Shown: positions 17,741 to 26,314, counted from the first letter of the stretch. The stretch is 40,170 bases of DNA from Gammaproteobacteria bacterium (GCA_026713705.1 JAPONY010000035.1:1-40170), one strand, 5' to 3'. Made by a program: numbers and translations. Notes: generated by a model from the sequence alone, not told the origin.

Positions 17741-19090
17741 TCAGGGAAGCATGAGGAATTGGCTGCGCGCACCGCGCTGGACCTGAAGCAGCACTTGGGC
17801 GGCGTCGCGGTTGATGGTGGCGCGGATGTCTTCCACGTTCTTCACGGGACGGCGGTTGACGGAGCGCAACCGGTCGCCGGCACGGATTCCGGCCTGTTCG
17901 CCAGGATGCCCGGGCTCGACCTTGACGATTTCCACGAACGTGGCGCCGGCATCTCGCTGGGTCGACAGCGTGAGCCCGGCCATGGCCGGGTGGAGGTTTG
18001 CGCCGTCGATGCGCAGGGTAGCGGTCGCTGCGCGGACGGTTATGGTTTCGCGACCGCGGAGCAATTCGATTTCCACCTCGCGGCCGGCACGCAACAAGCC
18101 CAGCACGTTGCGCATGTCCTTGACATCGTGAATGTCTTCTCCGTCTATGCGCACCAGAACATCTCCCGGGATAATGCCGGCCTGCTCGGCTGGCGACCCT
18201 TCGAGCACTTCGGTGATGACGACACCTTCAATTTGTTTGAGACCGAATGCTTCGGCCAGTTCCGGGGTCATGGCCTGCGCCTGAACGCCTAGCTGTCCGC
18301 GTTGCACTTGGCCGTGCTCGATCAACTGGTCGGCCACCTGGCGCACCATGTGGATCGGGATCGCGAAGCCAATGCCGATGTTGCCACCGGAGCGGCTCAG
18401 GATCGCGGTGTTGATGCCGATCAGTTCACCTCGCAGGTTCACCAAGGCACCGCCGGAATTGCCGGGGTTGATGGAGGCATCGGTCTGGATGAAGTCTTCG
18501 TAGCCATAATTGTCGAATACGCCGCTGCGCCCCAATGCGCTGATGATGCCGGAGGTCACGGTCTGTCCCAAGCCGAAGGGATTGCCGATCGCGACGACGA
18601 AATCTCCGACGCGCACCTGCTCGGAATCGGCGATCGGCAGGCTGGTCAGGTCGTCGGCCTGGATGCGTAGCATGGCCACATCGGTTTCGCTGTCGGAGCC
18701 GATCAGCTTGGCCTTGACTTCACGCCCATCACTCATGGTGACGGCGATGTCGTCCGCCCGTGCGATCAGGTGGTGGTTGGTGACGACATAACCCTTTTCT
18801 GCATCCAGGATGACGCCGGTGCCGAGGCCCCGACGCACCCGCTTTTGGCTACGCTGCCCGGGCCGGCCGAAAAAATGCTGGAAAAAGGGATCGCGGAAGA
18901 GGGGCCCGGTGCGTACGACTTCTTCGTGAGCCGTGGAGATGTTGACTACTGCCGGAACGGTCTTCTCGAGCATGGGCGCGAGCGAGGGGAGCGAGCCGTC
19001 GCTGTTTTCCCATGGGAATGCCGCCCAGGCGGGGAGGGTAAGAACAGCAGCCAGAAGAGAGAAGGCTGCGATGCGGGGCAAGGTAAGCAT
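17741..19090 (-). CDS. Periplasmic trypsin-like serine protease, DegQ/MucD type
   Basis: This is an HtrA-family protease/chaperone acting on misfolded envelope proteins. The 449 residues from the chosen start include a signal peptide (cleavage near AWA-A, residue 23). The trypsin-like domain has triad H107 (VTNHHLI), D137 (SETDVAML) and S212 (NPGNSGGAL). Two PDZ domains follow (about 265-350 and 360-445). The family usually has VTNNHV; here the base is VTNHHL, with the catalytic His still in register. The frame extends 28 codons upstream, but the ATG at 19090 begins the signal peptide and is preferred. A TATACT box at 19130-19125 could be its promoter. Its place at the head of the mrdA-rodA cluster is not the usual enteric order. 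Confidence 0.92.
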   Translation of the reverse strand: MLTLPRIAAFSLLAAVLTLPAWAAFPWENSDGSLPSLAPMLEKTVPAVVNISTAHEEVVRTGPLFRDPFFQHFFGRPGQRSQKRVRRGLGTGVILDAEKGYVVTNHHLIARADDIAVTMSDGREVKAKLIGSDSETDVAMLRIQADDLTSLPIADSEQVRVGDFVVAIGNPFGLGQTVTSGIISALGRSGVFDNYGYEDFIQTDASINPGNSGGALVNLRGELIGINTAILSRSGGNIGIGFAIPIHMVRQVADQLIEHGQVQRGQLGVQAQAMTPELAEAFGLKQIEGVVITEVLEGSPAEQAGIIPGDVLVRIDGEDIHDVKDMRNVLGLLRAGREVEIELLRGRETITVRAATATLRIDGANLHPAMAGLTLSTQRDAGATFVEIVKVEPGHPGEQAGIRAGDRLRSVNRRPVKNVEDIRATINRDAAQVLLQVQRGARSQFLMLP

Positions 19091-19124
19091 GGCTCCGGTT
19101 TTACGTGCCTTTGATGGTGGGAAA

Positions 19125-19130
19125 AGTATA
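19125..19130 (-). promoter_or_regulatory. Candidate -10 box ahead of the degQ/mucD-mrdA cluster
   Basis: TATACT on the minus strand lies 35 bases upstream of the protease ATG and would give a leader of about 28 bases. No clear -35 or sigma-E type sequence is evident, so this is a weak call. Confidence 0.35.
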
Positions 19131-19194
19131 CCGTGCGTTGGTAATTTCCGCTCTGCCCGCCAGCCCGGAAACAAATGCGGGCGGGTGATGAATC

Positions 19195-19285
<91 letters not shown>

Positions 19286-19308
19286 GGAAATCCTCCGGCA
19301 GAAAACCC

Positions 19309-19641
19309 TCAGGCTTTCTGGATATCGCCCGTCCCCACCATCGGAGGCAGATATGTGACGTTTCCGTCGGCCTTGCGAATTTCACCGGTTCCTGCCTTCT
19401 CCACCTCGTCGATGCGCATGACCGAGTGCATGGGAATGTAGGTCCGGGGCACGGATTCGAACTCGGTTTTCAGCCGCTCTTCGCTCGGATCGACCACGAC
19501 CTTTGCTTTCTCGCCGAAAATAATCCCCTCTATGACGATAAAACCGTACAAGTCGGACGAATAGACATGTTCCGCGTAGATCTCGTAGATTTCCCCGTTC
19601 GAGAAGAAGATCACCTTATAAATCGGTTCAGGTTCTTGCAT
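19309..19641 (-). CDS. DUF1820 family protein
   Basis: This 110-residue protein opens with EPIYKVIFFSNGEIYEIYAEHV, typical of the DUF1820 family found in Gammaproteobacteria. It continues with LYGFIVIEGIIFGE and RLKTEFESVPRTYIPMHSVMRIDEVEK. No signal peptide or membrane segment is visible, so it is probably a cytosolic beta-rich protein. Function is unknown. It has its own extended -10 promoter between the icd stop and its ATG, and tRNA-Ser follows 23 bases after it. Confidence 0.85.
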   Translation of the reverse strand: MQEPEPIYKVIFFSNGEIYEIYAEHVYSSDLYGFIVIEGIIFGEKAKVVVDPSEERLKTEFESVPRTYIPMHSVMRIDEVEKAGTGEIRKADGNVTYLPPMVGTGDIQKA

Positions 19642-19668
19642 GATGGCACCGTGATCTGGGGAGTTATG

Positions 19669-19677
19669 ATTATAGCA
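19669..19677 (-). promoter_or_regulatory. Extended -10 promoter of the DUF1820 gene
   Basis: Minus-strand TGC-TATAAT (19677-19669) predicts initiation near 19662 and a leader of about 20 bases before the DUF1820 ATG. The motif is identical to the one upstream of yhdP. Confidence 0.55.
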
Positions 19678-19686
19678 AGACCGGGG

Positions 19687-21030
19687 TCACTGCATGTGCC
19701 GGATGACGGCGTCGGCGAACCCGGAGGTCGTCACCAGCGTGGCTCCGGGGATCAGCTCCTGCATGTGCTTCTCTACCTGCTGACGGGTGGCGGCAGTGCC
19801 GAGGTGGCCGGCCGGGATGCCGGCCCGAACCCGGGCCAGGTCGTAAGTCAGATATTTGTTGGCGATCGCTCCGGAAATCCCCTTGAGAATCAGGTCGGCG
19901 GCCTCGGCCCAGCCTAGATAGCGCAGCATCATTTCCGCGGACAGCAGGATGGAGCCGGGGTTGACGCGGTTCTTGCCGGCGTACTTGGGGGCCGAGCCGT
20001 GGGTGGCTTCGAATACCGCGACCGCATCCGCCATGTTGGCGCCCGGGGCAATGCCGATCCCCCCGACCTGGGCCGCGAGCGCATCCGAGATGTAGTCGCC
20101 GTTGAGGTTCAGGGTGGCGATGACATCGTAGTCCGCAGGCTTCAGGAGAATCTGCTGCAGGAAGTTGTCGGCGATGACATCCTTGATTACGATGTCTTCC
20201 CCGTTGTTCGGGTTCTTGATCGTCCGCCACGGGCCGTCGCCGATCAGTTCGGCGCCAAATTCCTCCGTCACCAGTTCATAGCCCCAGCGGCAGAAGGCTC
20301 CCTCCGTGTACTTCATGATGTTGCCCTTATGCACCAGCGTGACCGAAGCGCGGTTATTGTCGATCGCGTAACGGACTGCTTTGCGGATCAGTCGGGAAGA
20401 ACCTTCCTGGGAGACCGGCTTGATGCCGATGCCGGAACTCTCGGGGAACCGGATTTCCGTGACACCCATTTCCTGCTGCAGGAACTGAATCAGCTTTTGG
20501 ACTTCGGGCGAGTCGTTGGGCCATTCGATGCCGGCATAGATATCTTCGGTATTTTCCCGGAACACGACCATGTCGGTCGTAGAGGAGGTCTTCAGTGGGG
20601 TCGGGGTGCCGGGGAAGAAGCGGATCGGCCGCACGCAGGCGTACAGGTCCATCTGCTGGCGGATGGCGACATTGAGGGAGCGGATGCCCTCGCCGACCGG
20701 GGTCGTCAAGGGTCCTTTGATCGACACGACGTAGTCCTGCATCGCCTGCAGGGTCTCGTCGGGCAGCCAGTTTCCCTCTTGGTACAGCTTGCTGGCCTTC
20801 TCGCCTGCGTAGATCTCCATCCAGTAAATCTTCCGCTCGTCTCCGTAGGCATGCCGTACCGCGTTCTTCACGACCTGCCGCATGACCGGCGTGACGTCGA
20901 TGCCAATCCCGTCCCCCTCGATGAAAGGGATGATCGGATGATCCGGAACGTCCAGAGAATGGTCCGACTGGACCGTTATCCGTTCGCCGTCAACCGGGAC
21001 GTGGATATATTCGTACTTTTCCGCAGTCAT
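19687..21030 (-). CDS. icd: NADP-dependent isocitrate dehydrogenase
   Basis: The enzyme oxidatively decarboxylates isocitrate to 2-oxoglutarate in the TCA cycle. The 447-residue protein matches the homodimeric bacterial type (E. coli 416). [23 protein letters not shown] holds S118, equivalent to the E. coli serine phosphorylated by AceK, together with the substrate arginines. [16 protein letters not shown] has the Lys-Tyr pair, and YDLARVR the Tyr/Arg pair that mark NADP rather than NAD use. It starts 20 bases after aceA on the same strand with no terminator between them, so the two are probably one operon. No aceK is present in the window. Confidence 0.95.
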   Translation of the reverse strand: MTAEKYEYIHVPVDGERITVQSDHSLDVPDHPIIPFIEGDGIGIDVTPVMRQVVKNAVRHAYGDERKIYWMEIYAGEKASKLYQEGNWLPDETLQAMQDYVVSIKGPLTTPVGEGIRSLNVAIRQQMDLYACVRPIRFFPGTPTPLKTSSTTDMVVFRENTEDIYAGIEWPNDSPEVQKLIQFLQQEMGVTEIRFPESSGIGIKPVSQEGSSRLIRKAVRYAIDNNRASVTLVHKGNIMKYTEGAFCRWGYELVTEEFGAELIGDGPWRTIKNPNNGEDIVIKDVIADNFLQQILLKPADYDVIATLNLNGDYISDALAAQVGGIGIAPGANMADAVAVFEATHGSAPKYAGKNRVNPGSILLSAEMMLRYLGWAEAADLILKGISGAIANKYLTYDLARVRAGIPAGHLGTAATRQQVEKHMQELIPGATLVTTSGFADAVIRHMQ

Positions 21031-21050
21031 GATGCCCTGGCCGAGGGCCT

Positions 21051-22376
21051 TCAGAACTGCTCTTCTTCGGTAGACCCGGTCAATGCCGTGACGGAGGACT
21101 GCCCACCCTGAATGACGGTCGTCACATCATCGAAGTAGCCAGCCCCGACTTCCTGCTGGTGGCTGACGAACGTGTAGCCCCGGTCTGCCGATGCGAATTC
21201 CGGCTCCTGGACCTTCTCCACGTAGTGCTTCATGCCTTCCTCGCCCGCATAGTCGTAGGCAAGGTCGAACATGTTGTACCACATGCTGTGAATGCCGGCC
21301 AGGGTGATGAACTGGTACTTGTAGCCCATCGCCGACAGCTCGCGCTGGAACTTCGCAATGGTTGCGTCGTCCAGGTTTTTCTTCCAGTTGAAGGAAGGGG
21401 AGCAGTTGTAGGCCAATAGCTGGTTCGGGTACTCCTTGCGCAGGGCTTCCGCGAACGCTCTGGCGAATTCCAGGTCCGGGGTCCCGGTTTCGCACCACAC
21501 CAGGTCCGCATACGGAGCGTACGCCAGTCCGCGTGAAATCGCCTGATCCAAGCCATTGCGCACGCGGTAGAAACCTTCGGAGGTCCGCTCACCGGTCAGG
21601 AAGGGCTTGTCGTTCTCGTCGAAGTCGGAGGTCACGAGGTTCGCGGCTTCCGAATCGGTGCGCGCCAGCACCACGGTGGGAACCCCCATGACGTCGGCGG
21701 CCAGCCGTGCCGCGACGAGCTTCTGGACGGCTTCCTGGGTTGGGACCAGTACCTTTCCGCCCATGTGGCCACACTTCTTGACGGCGGCCAGCTGATCCTC
21801 GTAGTGGACTCCGGAGGCGCCATTGTTGATCATGTTCTTCATCAACTCAAAAGCGTTGAGCACGCCACCGAAACCGGCTTCGGCATCTGCCACGATCGGG
21901 GCGAAGTAGTCAACGAACCCCTCGTCGCCGGGATTGACTCCGCGGGACCACTGGATCTCGTCCGCGCGCTTGAACGCGTTGTTGATGCGGCGCACCACGG
22001 TCGGTACCGAATCGTAGGCGTACAGCGACTGGTCCGGGTACATGGTCTCAGACGTGTTGGCATCTGCGGCAACCTGCCAGCCGGACAGGTAGATGGCCTC
22101 GATGCCGGCCTTGACCTGCTGGACCGCCTGTCCGCCGGTCAGGGCGCCGAGGCAGTTGACGTAGCCTTTGCGCGCGTCACCGTTGACCAGGCGCCAAAGT
22201 TTTTCGGCACCCTCCGTCGCGGTGGTGTTGGCAGGTACGCGTGAGCCGCGCAGGCGCACGACATCCTCTGCCGTGTAGCCGCGGCGTACATCGCTCCACC
22301 GAGGGTTGGTGTCCCAATCCTTCTGCAGAGCTTCGATCTGTTTTTCTCGATCCACTTGAGAAGTCCTCATCTCCAT
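21051..22376 (-). CDS. aceA: Isocitrate lyase
   Basis: The enzyme splits isocitrate into succinate and glyoxylate, the first step of the glyoxylate shunt needed for growth on acetate or fatty acids. The catalytic loop K201-C-G-H204-MGGKVLVPT is intact, and the length fits the E. coli-type enzyme (434). Start choice is open. The ATG at 22376 has a GAGG 12 bases away. A GTG at 22355 has a GATGAGGA ribosome site at ideal spacing and would give an N-terminus that aligns better with E. coli AceA ([14 protein letters not shown]). It is the first gene of an apparent aceA-icd operon. Confidence 0.95.
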   Translation of the reverse strand: MEMRTSQVDREKQIEALQKDWDTNPRWSDVRRGYTAEDVVRLRGSRVPANTTATEGAEKLWRLVNGDARKGYVNCLGALTGGQAVQQVKAGIEAIYLSGWQVAADANTSETMYPDQSLYAYDSVPTVVRRINNAFKRADEIQWSRGVNPGDEGFVDYFAPIVADAEAGFGGVLNAFELMKNMINNGASGVHYEDQLAAVKKCGHMGGKVLVPTQEAVQKLVAARLAADVMGVPTVVLARTDSEAANLVTSDFDENDKPFLTGERTSEGFYRVRNGLDQAISRGLAYAPYADLVWCETGTPDLEFARAFAEALRKEYPNQLLAYNCSPSFNWKKNLDDATIAKFQRELSAMGYKYQFITLAGIHSMWYNMFDLAYDYAGEEGMKHYVEKVQEPEFASADRGYTFVSHQQEVGAGYFDDVTTVIQGGQSSVTALTGSTEEEQF

Positions 22377-22396
22377 TGATTAGGGCAACCTCACCC

Positions 22397-22417
22397 CGCA
22401 CGATGCGAAATCGTGCG
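22397..22417 (-). promoter_or_regulatory. Inverted repeat in the aceA leader
   Basis: A perfect 8-bp inverted repeat (CGCACGAT / ATCGTGCG) with a 5-base spacer lies 21 bases upstream of the first aceA ATG. A TAAAAT box lies further upstream on the minus strand. The repeat may be an operator or a leader hairpin; neither can be decided from sequence alone. Confidence 0.4.
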
Positions 22418-22592
22418 CCGAAGAGAGGCTAATTGTGCAATTTTAACAGAAAATAGAAAATCCTTTTTTCGCAGGGAACTAATGAGACTTGCCGTGATAT
22501 AGTGAGAACGTTGCCTCCGGTGAAGTTCAACCCCCGTCTGCTTCGTGCTTTATGGATTCATTAAAATTCCGTTCTGTGCTGTGCGGTAATGC

Positions 22593-25500
22593 ATGATGCC
22601 TGACCCAACACCAAAGCAGATAGTCGCAGCCAAGTGGCTTCTTAAGCAATCAGCTGGCCACCCGGAGGATTACATTCGCAAGCGCATAGGTGACCTTTTG
22701 GGGAGCCTCGACATCGACTATGAAATTAGCTACCCTACGGAGTCTGGACCGGCGGACATATACTTGCCCCGTCGGCGGACAATAATTGAAACGAAAGCAC
22801 TTGGATTAGCCGACGACCCCAATAAGCCCCAATCAAGAAAAAACAAGGAGTCGCCGAAAGAACAGCTTGAACGGTATCTTCGTGCCGAAATTTCCCGCGA
22901 GCTCAAATCTACATTGCCCAAGGATACCGAGGATAGGGCATGGACGGGCATCCTCACAGATGGTCGGGTCTGGCATGTCTGGCGTTATGCGCATGAGGAG
23001 AACGCGGTGGGGGTCACGGTGGAGGCTGCATATCGCCCTTCTACTCCACCCACATTAATCGATCGGCTTGAGCACATTCTTAGAGGAAAACTCGTTGGAA
23101 AGCCATGGATTCCTTCGGATCCACGCCCGATTTTTGAACCTCAGTTAGAGCGATTGCGGGAGTTATACGAAAGTTTGCCTAAGCGAGCCGAAAGAGCAAC
23201 AGAAACCAAGCGGCGCTTATGGCTGGAAATGCTCCGCACCTCGAGTATGGAGCCTGATAGTGAGGCAGCACGGCAGCGATTATTTGTTGCTCACTCCTTT
23301 TTGGTTGCACTCGCCCGGGGTGTGATTCATGTTCTTGCGACTCCCGGAAAGAACCCGGAGGCGGAAAATATTCTGGGAGATGGATTCGTTGCTTGGATTG
23401 TCGAAACAACCAAGGGAAAACAGTGGGCGGCAAGCTTTCTTGAGGAGATACAAGGGTACGACTGGCGCCGCCGTCCAGGAGACGTATTGCGTCCGCTTTA
23501 TGAGCAGTTTGTCGACGAACGAGATCGCAAAGCATTTGGTGAGTTTTACACACCAGACTGGCTTGCTGAACTTCTCGTCAGAGAGGTGTGTGATGATGCT
23601 TGGTGCAAAACTGCTATCACGAAGGCACTAGAGGCACGCCGCCAAAGTGTCGATTTGGAAGGTGTAGGTGTTTTGGACCCGACATGCGGCTCAGGAACGT
23701 TCCTCTATCACGCAGCAAGGCGTATCTTGACGTCTCCCACGGTGACAGATCTTACAAATTCGGACAAGGCATCAATTGTCTGTACCCTAGTGCATGGGAT
23801 TGACGTACATCCCATTGCTGCTGAGATCGCCCGTGCCACTCTTCTACGTGCCTTGCCCACGGAGCCTCCACATGGAAAATCAGATCTGCGCATCCATGAA
23901 GGGGATGCGCTGCTGATTCACGGAGATGACGAGAGCTCGCTTTTCCGGCCGACGAACGGAGAAATCCGCATCTCAACCCCGAAAGGAGCAGAGGTGCTCT
24001 TTCCGCGATCCTTTGTGGAACGCCCAGACTTCTCGGATAACCTCCGACGGCTCGTGCTTTCGGCAGAGAGTGATCGCCCCTTACCTTCAGACATCATTTC
24101 CGCCATCCCAGATTCAGACCAAGAAGCGATCGAGGAATGCCACCGTCGATTTGTAGACATCATCAAAGACGAAGGCGACTCAGTCTGGACTTGGTACATC
24201 CGCAACACCACAGGCCCGCACCGCCTTTCCGAGAAAAAGGTCGACCGCATTGTCGCCAATCCTCCGTGGGTAAAAATGGCGCATGTCCAGTCACAGGGTC
24301 GCAAGCAGGCCGTTAAAGATTTCGCGGCTAGTCCGGATATAGACCTTTGGACTGGGGGCAAACACGCACCACACTTCGATATTGCACAGTTATTTGTCAA
24401 GCGGGCTCGCCAGTTGTACTTGGCTAACCCTAAAAATGATCCGGCAGCATGGCTTGTCAAAAAGGCCGCGCTTAAGGCTGGTAGTTGGGAAAAATTTCGC
24501 CAATGGCATGACACGGTTTGCAAGCAAGCAATTGATTTAGAGGCTCTTAAGCCCTTCGGAGGCGGTGACGCCCGTCGCTGCTGTATTCTGTTTGATGGCC
24601 GAATTTCTAGTGTAAAACCTCGGGAAAAAGACCTCGTGGGGATAATTGAAGGGAAATTACCTCCTCCCTATGCAAGTTTGGATGACATCAACAAACGCTT
24701 GGTGTTCAAGGCTACTGCTTCTCCCGTCCCACGCGAAGCGTCCGAATATATCAACGAAAAAGGGAAAACCCTATTCCGCCAAGGAGCGACGATCACCCCT
24801 CAAGTGCTAGTGGTGTTGAGCAAAGCTGATATGAGTGGCAAACGTAAGTTATGCCGCGTTACTACAATGCGTTCTCAGCACCCACCATGGTCGGGGATTG
24901 ATCCGCAAACGGGTATGGTGCCGTGCGGATGGATTCGAGATCTGATAACCTCCAAGTTAGTGTTACCGTTTGCTCTCTCTCCGGCAGGTATGCATCAAGC
25001 TTTAATCCCCACGAATGATGATGGGAGTCTTGATAAAGCCGCTGTCAAAAATTCTGCATTTTGGAAGTCCCTAAATGAAACCTACGAAGAGAACAAGGGA
25101 GCGGGCACCCATACTCCTGGCGATCTGCTAGCCCGGATCGACTACGGTTCCATATTGAGTAGCCAGTTGAACCTTTCAGGTAGATCAAAAACGATGGTCG
25201 TTTATCCTTCCTCCGGGGATGTTATGCGGGCTTGCCGTACCCGTCCAGGCAGCGTGATCGTGGATGCCACCTTGTACTATTATGTTGCTGTCAATGCATC
25301 TGAGGCAGCCTATCTAGTTGCCCTGCTGAATGCTCCCTGCCTCACCAACGCTTTTGCGCAATCGCGCGAGAGTGGACGTGACTTTCATTTGCACCCTTGG
25401 CGCAAAATTCCACTCCGCAGATACGATGGACGAAATTCCACACATGTCAAACTTGCAAAACTCACTACTCAGGCCGAACGCATGGCTCAAAGGTGGTTTT

Positions 25501-25646
25501 CAAGCCCTTATAATCCATCTAGTCACTTAGGCCAAGTGGCGCTGTCGGAGCGATTGCGAGACCTTTTCCGAAACGAGGGTCTGTTCGCGGAGATTGACCG
25601 GCTTGCACGTAAAATCCTTCCGGATCAAGCTCGATCGATTGATTGA
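22593..25646 (+). CDS. Type IIG-like restriction-modification enzyme (nuclease-methyltransferase fusion)
   Basis: This single 1017-residue protein has the parts of an Eco57I-like type IIG enzyme. An N-terminal PD-(D/E)xK nuclease motif reads D55-IYL and E66-T-K68. A helical linker leads to FGEFYTPDWLAELL (about 313-327). The N6-adenine methyltransferase follows, with SAM motif D362-PTCGSGTF and catalytic N556-PPW. A long C-terminal region (about 600-1017) is probably the target-recognition domain. No separate R, S or BREX gene lies beside it. BREX PglX is an alternative family, but that protein normally lacks this nuclease motif. Base composition is visibly less GC-rich than the flanking housekeeping genes, which fits horizontal gain. 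Start may be ATG 22593 or the adjacent ATG 22596. Recognition sequence cannot be inferred. Confidence 0.85.
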   Translation: MMPDPTPKQIVAAKWLLKQSAGHPEDYIRKRIGDLLGSLDIDYEISYPTESGPADIYLPRRRTIIETKALGLADDPNKPQSRKNKESPKEQLERYLRAEISRELKSTLPKDTEDRAWTGILTDGRVWHVWRYAHEENAVGVTVEAAYRPSTPPTLIDRLEHILRGKLVGKPWIPSDPRPIFEPQLERLRELYESLPKRAERATETKRRLWLEMLRTSSMEPDSEAARQRLFVAHSFLVALARGVIHVLATPGKNPEAENILGDGFVAWIVETTKGKQWAASFLEEIQGYDWRRRPGDVLRPLYEQFVDERDRKAFGEFYTPDWLAELLVREVCDDAWCKTAITKALEARRQSVDLEGVGVLDPTCGSGTFLYHAARRILTSPTVTDLTNSDKASIVCTLVHGIDVHPIAAEIARATLLRALPTEPPHGKSDLRIHEGDALLIHGDDESSLFRPTNGEIRISTPKGAEVLFPRSFVERPDFSDNLRRLVLSAESDRPLPSDIISAIPDSDQEAIEECHRRFVDIIKDEGDSVWTWYIRNTTGPHRLSEKKVDRIVANPPWVKMAHVQSQGRKQAVKDFAASPDIDLWTGGKHAPHFDIAQLFVKRARQLYLANPKNDPAAWLVKKAALKAGSWEKFRQWHDTVCKQAIDLEALKPFGGGDARRCCILFDGRISSVKPREKDLVGIIEGKLPPPYASLDDINKRLVFKATASPVPREASEYINEKGKTLFRQGATITPQVLVVLSKADMSGKRKLCRVTTMRSQHPPWSGIDPQTGMVPCGWIRDLITSKLVLPFALSPAGMHQALIPTNDDGSLDKAAVKNSAFWKSLNETYEENKGAGTHTPGDLLARIDYGSILSSQLNLSGRSKTMVVYPSSGDVMRACRTRPGSVIVDATLYYYVAVNASEAAYLVALLNAPCLTNAFAQSRESGRDFHLHPWRKIPLRRYDGRNSTHVKLAKLTTQAERMAQRWFSSPYNPSSHLGQVALSERLRDLFRNEGLFAEIDRLARKILPDQARSID

Positions 25647-25709
25647 TTGGCTGGAAGCGCCGGCGTGATCCCGAGGAGGCTTTCTGTTTGCCTATCCGTA
25701 GCCATCAAT
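25647..25709. other. Short spacer between the type IIG gene and the tRNA operon promoter
   Basis: This AT-richer junction contains a GATT-GATT-GATT triplet repeat directly over the stop codon of the restriction-modification gene. I looked for direct repeats matching the other end of the gene (22430-22592) and saw none, so no attachment site is claimed. Confidence 0.3.
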
Positions 25710-25738
25710 TTGACAGCCTCGGGTGGGGGTGCGACAAT
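25710..25738 (+). promoter_or_regulatory. Promoter of the tRNA Gly-Cys-Leu operon
   Basis: A consensus TTGACA (25710-25715), a 17-base spacer and GACAAT (25733-25738) predict initiation near 25745, a few bases before tRNA-Gly. The GC-rich discriminator after the -10 (GCCCTCGCG region) is typical of stable-RNA promoters under stringent control. Confidence 0.7.
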
Positions 25739-25752
25739 TTTGCCCTCGCGGG

Positions 25753-25828
25753 GCGGGAATAGCTCAGTTGGTAGAGCGTAACCTTGCCAAGGTTAAGGTC
25801 GCCGGTTCGAACCCGGTTTCCCGCTCCA
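25753..25828 (+). tRNA. glyW: tRNA-Gly (GCC)
   Basis: A 76-base cloverleaf: acceptor GCGGGAA/TTCCCGC, discriminator T, encoded CCA, anticodon stem-loop ACCTTGCCAAGGT with anticodon GCC, and T-loop GTTCGAAC. It is first in a Gly-Cys-Leu tRNA operon ordered like E. coli glyW-cysT-leuZ. Confidence 0.96.
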
Positions 25829-25867
25829 GTTCCTACCGCGGTCCGATTGCCGGGTCAGGGCAACAGG

Positions 25868-25941
25868 GGCTGAGTGGCAGAGTGGTTATGCAGCGGCCTG
25901 CAAAGCCGTGGACGCCGGTTCGATTCCGACCTCAGCCTCCA
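25868..25941 (+). tRNA. cysT: tRNA-Cys (GCA)
   Basis: A 74-base cloverleaf: acceptor GGCTGAG/CTCAGCC, discriminator T, encoded CCA, anticodon loop CTGCAAA with anticodon GCA, and T-loop GTTCGATTC. It lies between tRNA-Gly and the intron-split tRNA-Leu. Confidence 0.95.
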
Positions 25942-25976
25942 CCCTCTTTCTCCCTTTACACTATGATAGGCGCACT

Positions 25977-26279
25977 GCGGGCGTGGCGGAACCGGTAGAC
26001 GCTGCGGACTTGAGGCCATTGAGTGCTCTTCGGGAAACCGGGGATGCAGAACTGCTCAAATTCGGGGAACCCTGTGAAATGGCGATCCCGAGCCAAGCCC
26101 GGAAGGGAACTTCCGGGAAGGTGTAGAGACTAGACGGGCAGCGCCTAAGGCACGATTGCTAGGGTGAAGGGATAGTCCGGACCACAAACGCCGCGCAAGC
26201 GGCGGCGGCGAAAGCCGTAGCTGGTGCGAAAATCCGCTGGGCTTTGCCCGTGGGGGTTCGAATCCCTCCGCCCGCACCA
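25977..26279 (+). tRNA. leuZ: tRNA-Leu (UAA) interrupted by a group I intron
   Basis: Exon 1 is 25977-26011 and exon 2 is 26229-26279. The spliced product folds as a class II tRNA. The acceptor is GCGGGCG/CGCCCGC with discriminator A and encoded CCA. The anticodon stem is GCGGA/TCCGC around loop CUUAAAA, giving anticodon UAA. The variable arm is GGGC-TTT-GCCC and the T-loop TTCGAAT. The intron sits between U34 and A35. Operon order Gly-Cys-Leu matches E. coli glyW-cysT-leuZ, where leuZ also reads UUA/UUG, which supports the anticodon assignment. Read without splicing, the gene would not give a normal anticodon loop. Confidence 0.93.
26012..26228 (+). ncRNA. Group I self-splicing intron in tRNA-Leu(UAA), IC3-like
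   Basis: The 217-nt intron carries the conserved group I core. P is at 26058-26071 (AAATTCGGGGAACC), Q at 26084-26098 (GATCCCGAGCCAAGC), R around 26121-26140 (GAGACTAGACGG) and S at 26167-26178 (AAGGGATAGTCC). P7 pairs GACUA (26128-26132) with UAGUC (26173-26177). P1 pairs exon ACUU with intron GAGU (26021-26024), with a U-G wobble at the 5' splice site. The intron ends in G (26228). GNRA-capped hairpins are present (CCGGAAG-GGAA-CTTCCGG, GCCGC-GCAA-GCGGC, GGC-GAAA-GCC). Motifs resemble the cyanobacterial tRNA-Leu intron as I remember it. No homing endonuclease frame is present. Confidence 0.92.
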
Positions 26280-26305
26280 CAAACCGGCAAGAAAACGCCT
26301 TGTTC

Positions 26306-26314
26306 TGCTATACT
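26306..26314 (+). promoter_or_regulatory. Extended -10 promoter of the proton-channel gene pair
   Basis: TGC-TATACT (26306-26314) lies 27 bases after tRNA-Leu and predicts initiation near 26321, about 44 bases before the next ATG. No strong -35 is seen. Confidence 0.45.

Noticed and set aside
19999-21111. 370-codon plus-strand frame opposite icd
   Set aside because: It is antisense shadow of a highly conserved gene, with low-complexity composition and no family resemblance.
22593-25646. BREX system built around PglX
   Set aside because: No brxA, brxB, brxC or pglZ genes are present, and the N-terminal PD-(D/E)xK motif favours a stand-alone type IIG enzyme.
22430-25752. Integrative element using the tRNA-Gly gene as attachment site
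   Set aside because: No integrase gene and no duplicated tRNA 3' end; the insert lies on the promoter side of the tRNA operon.
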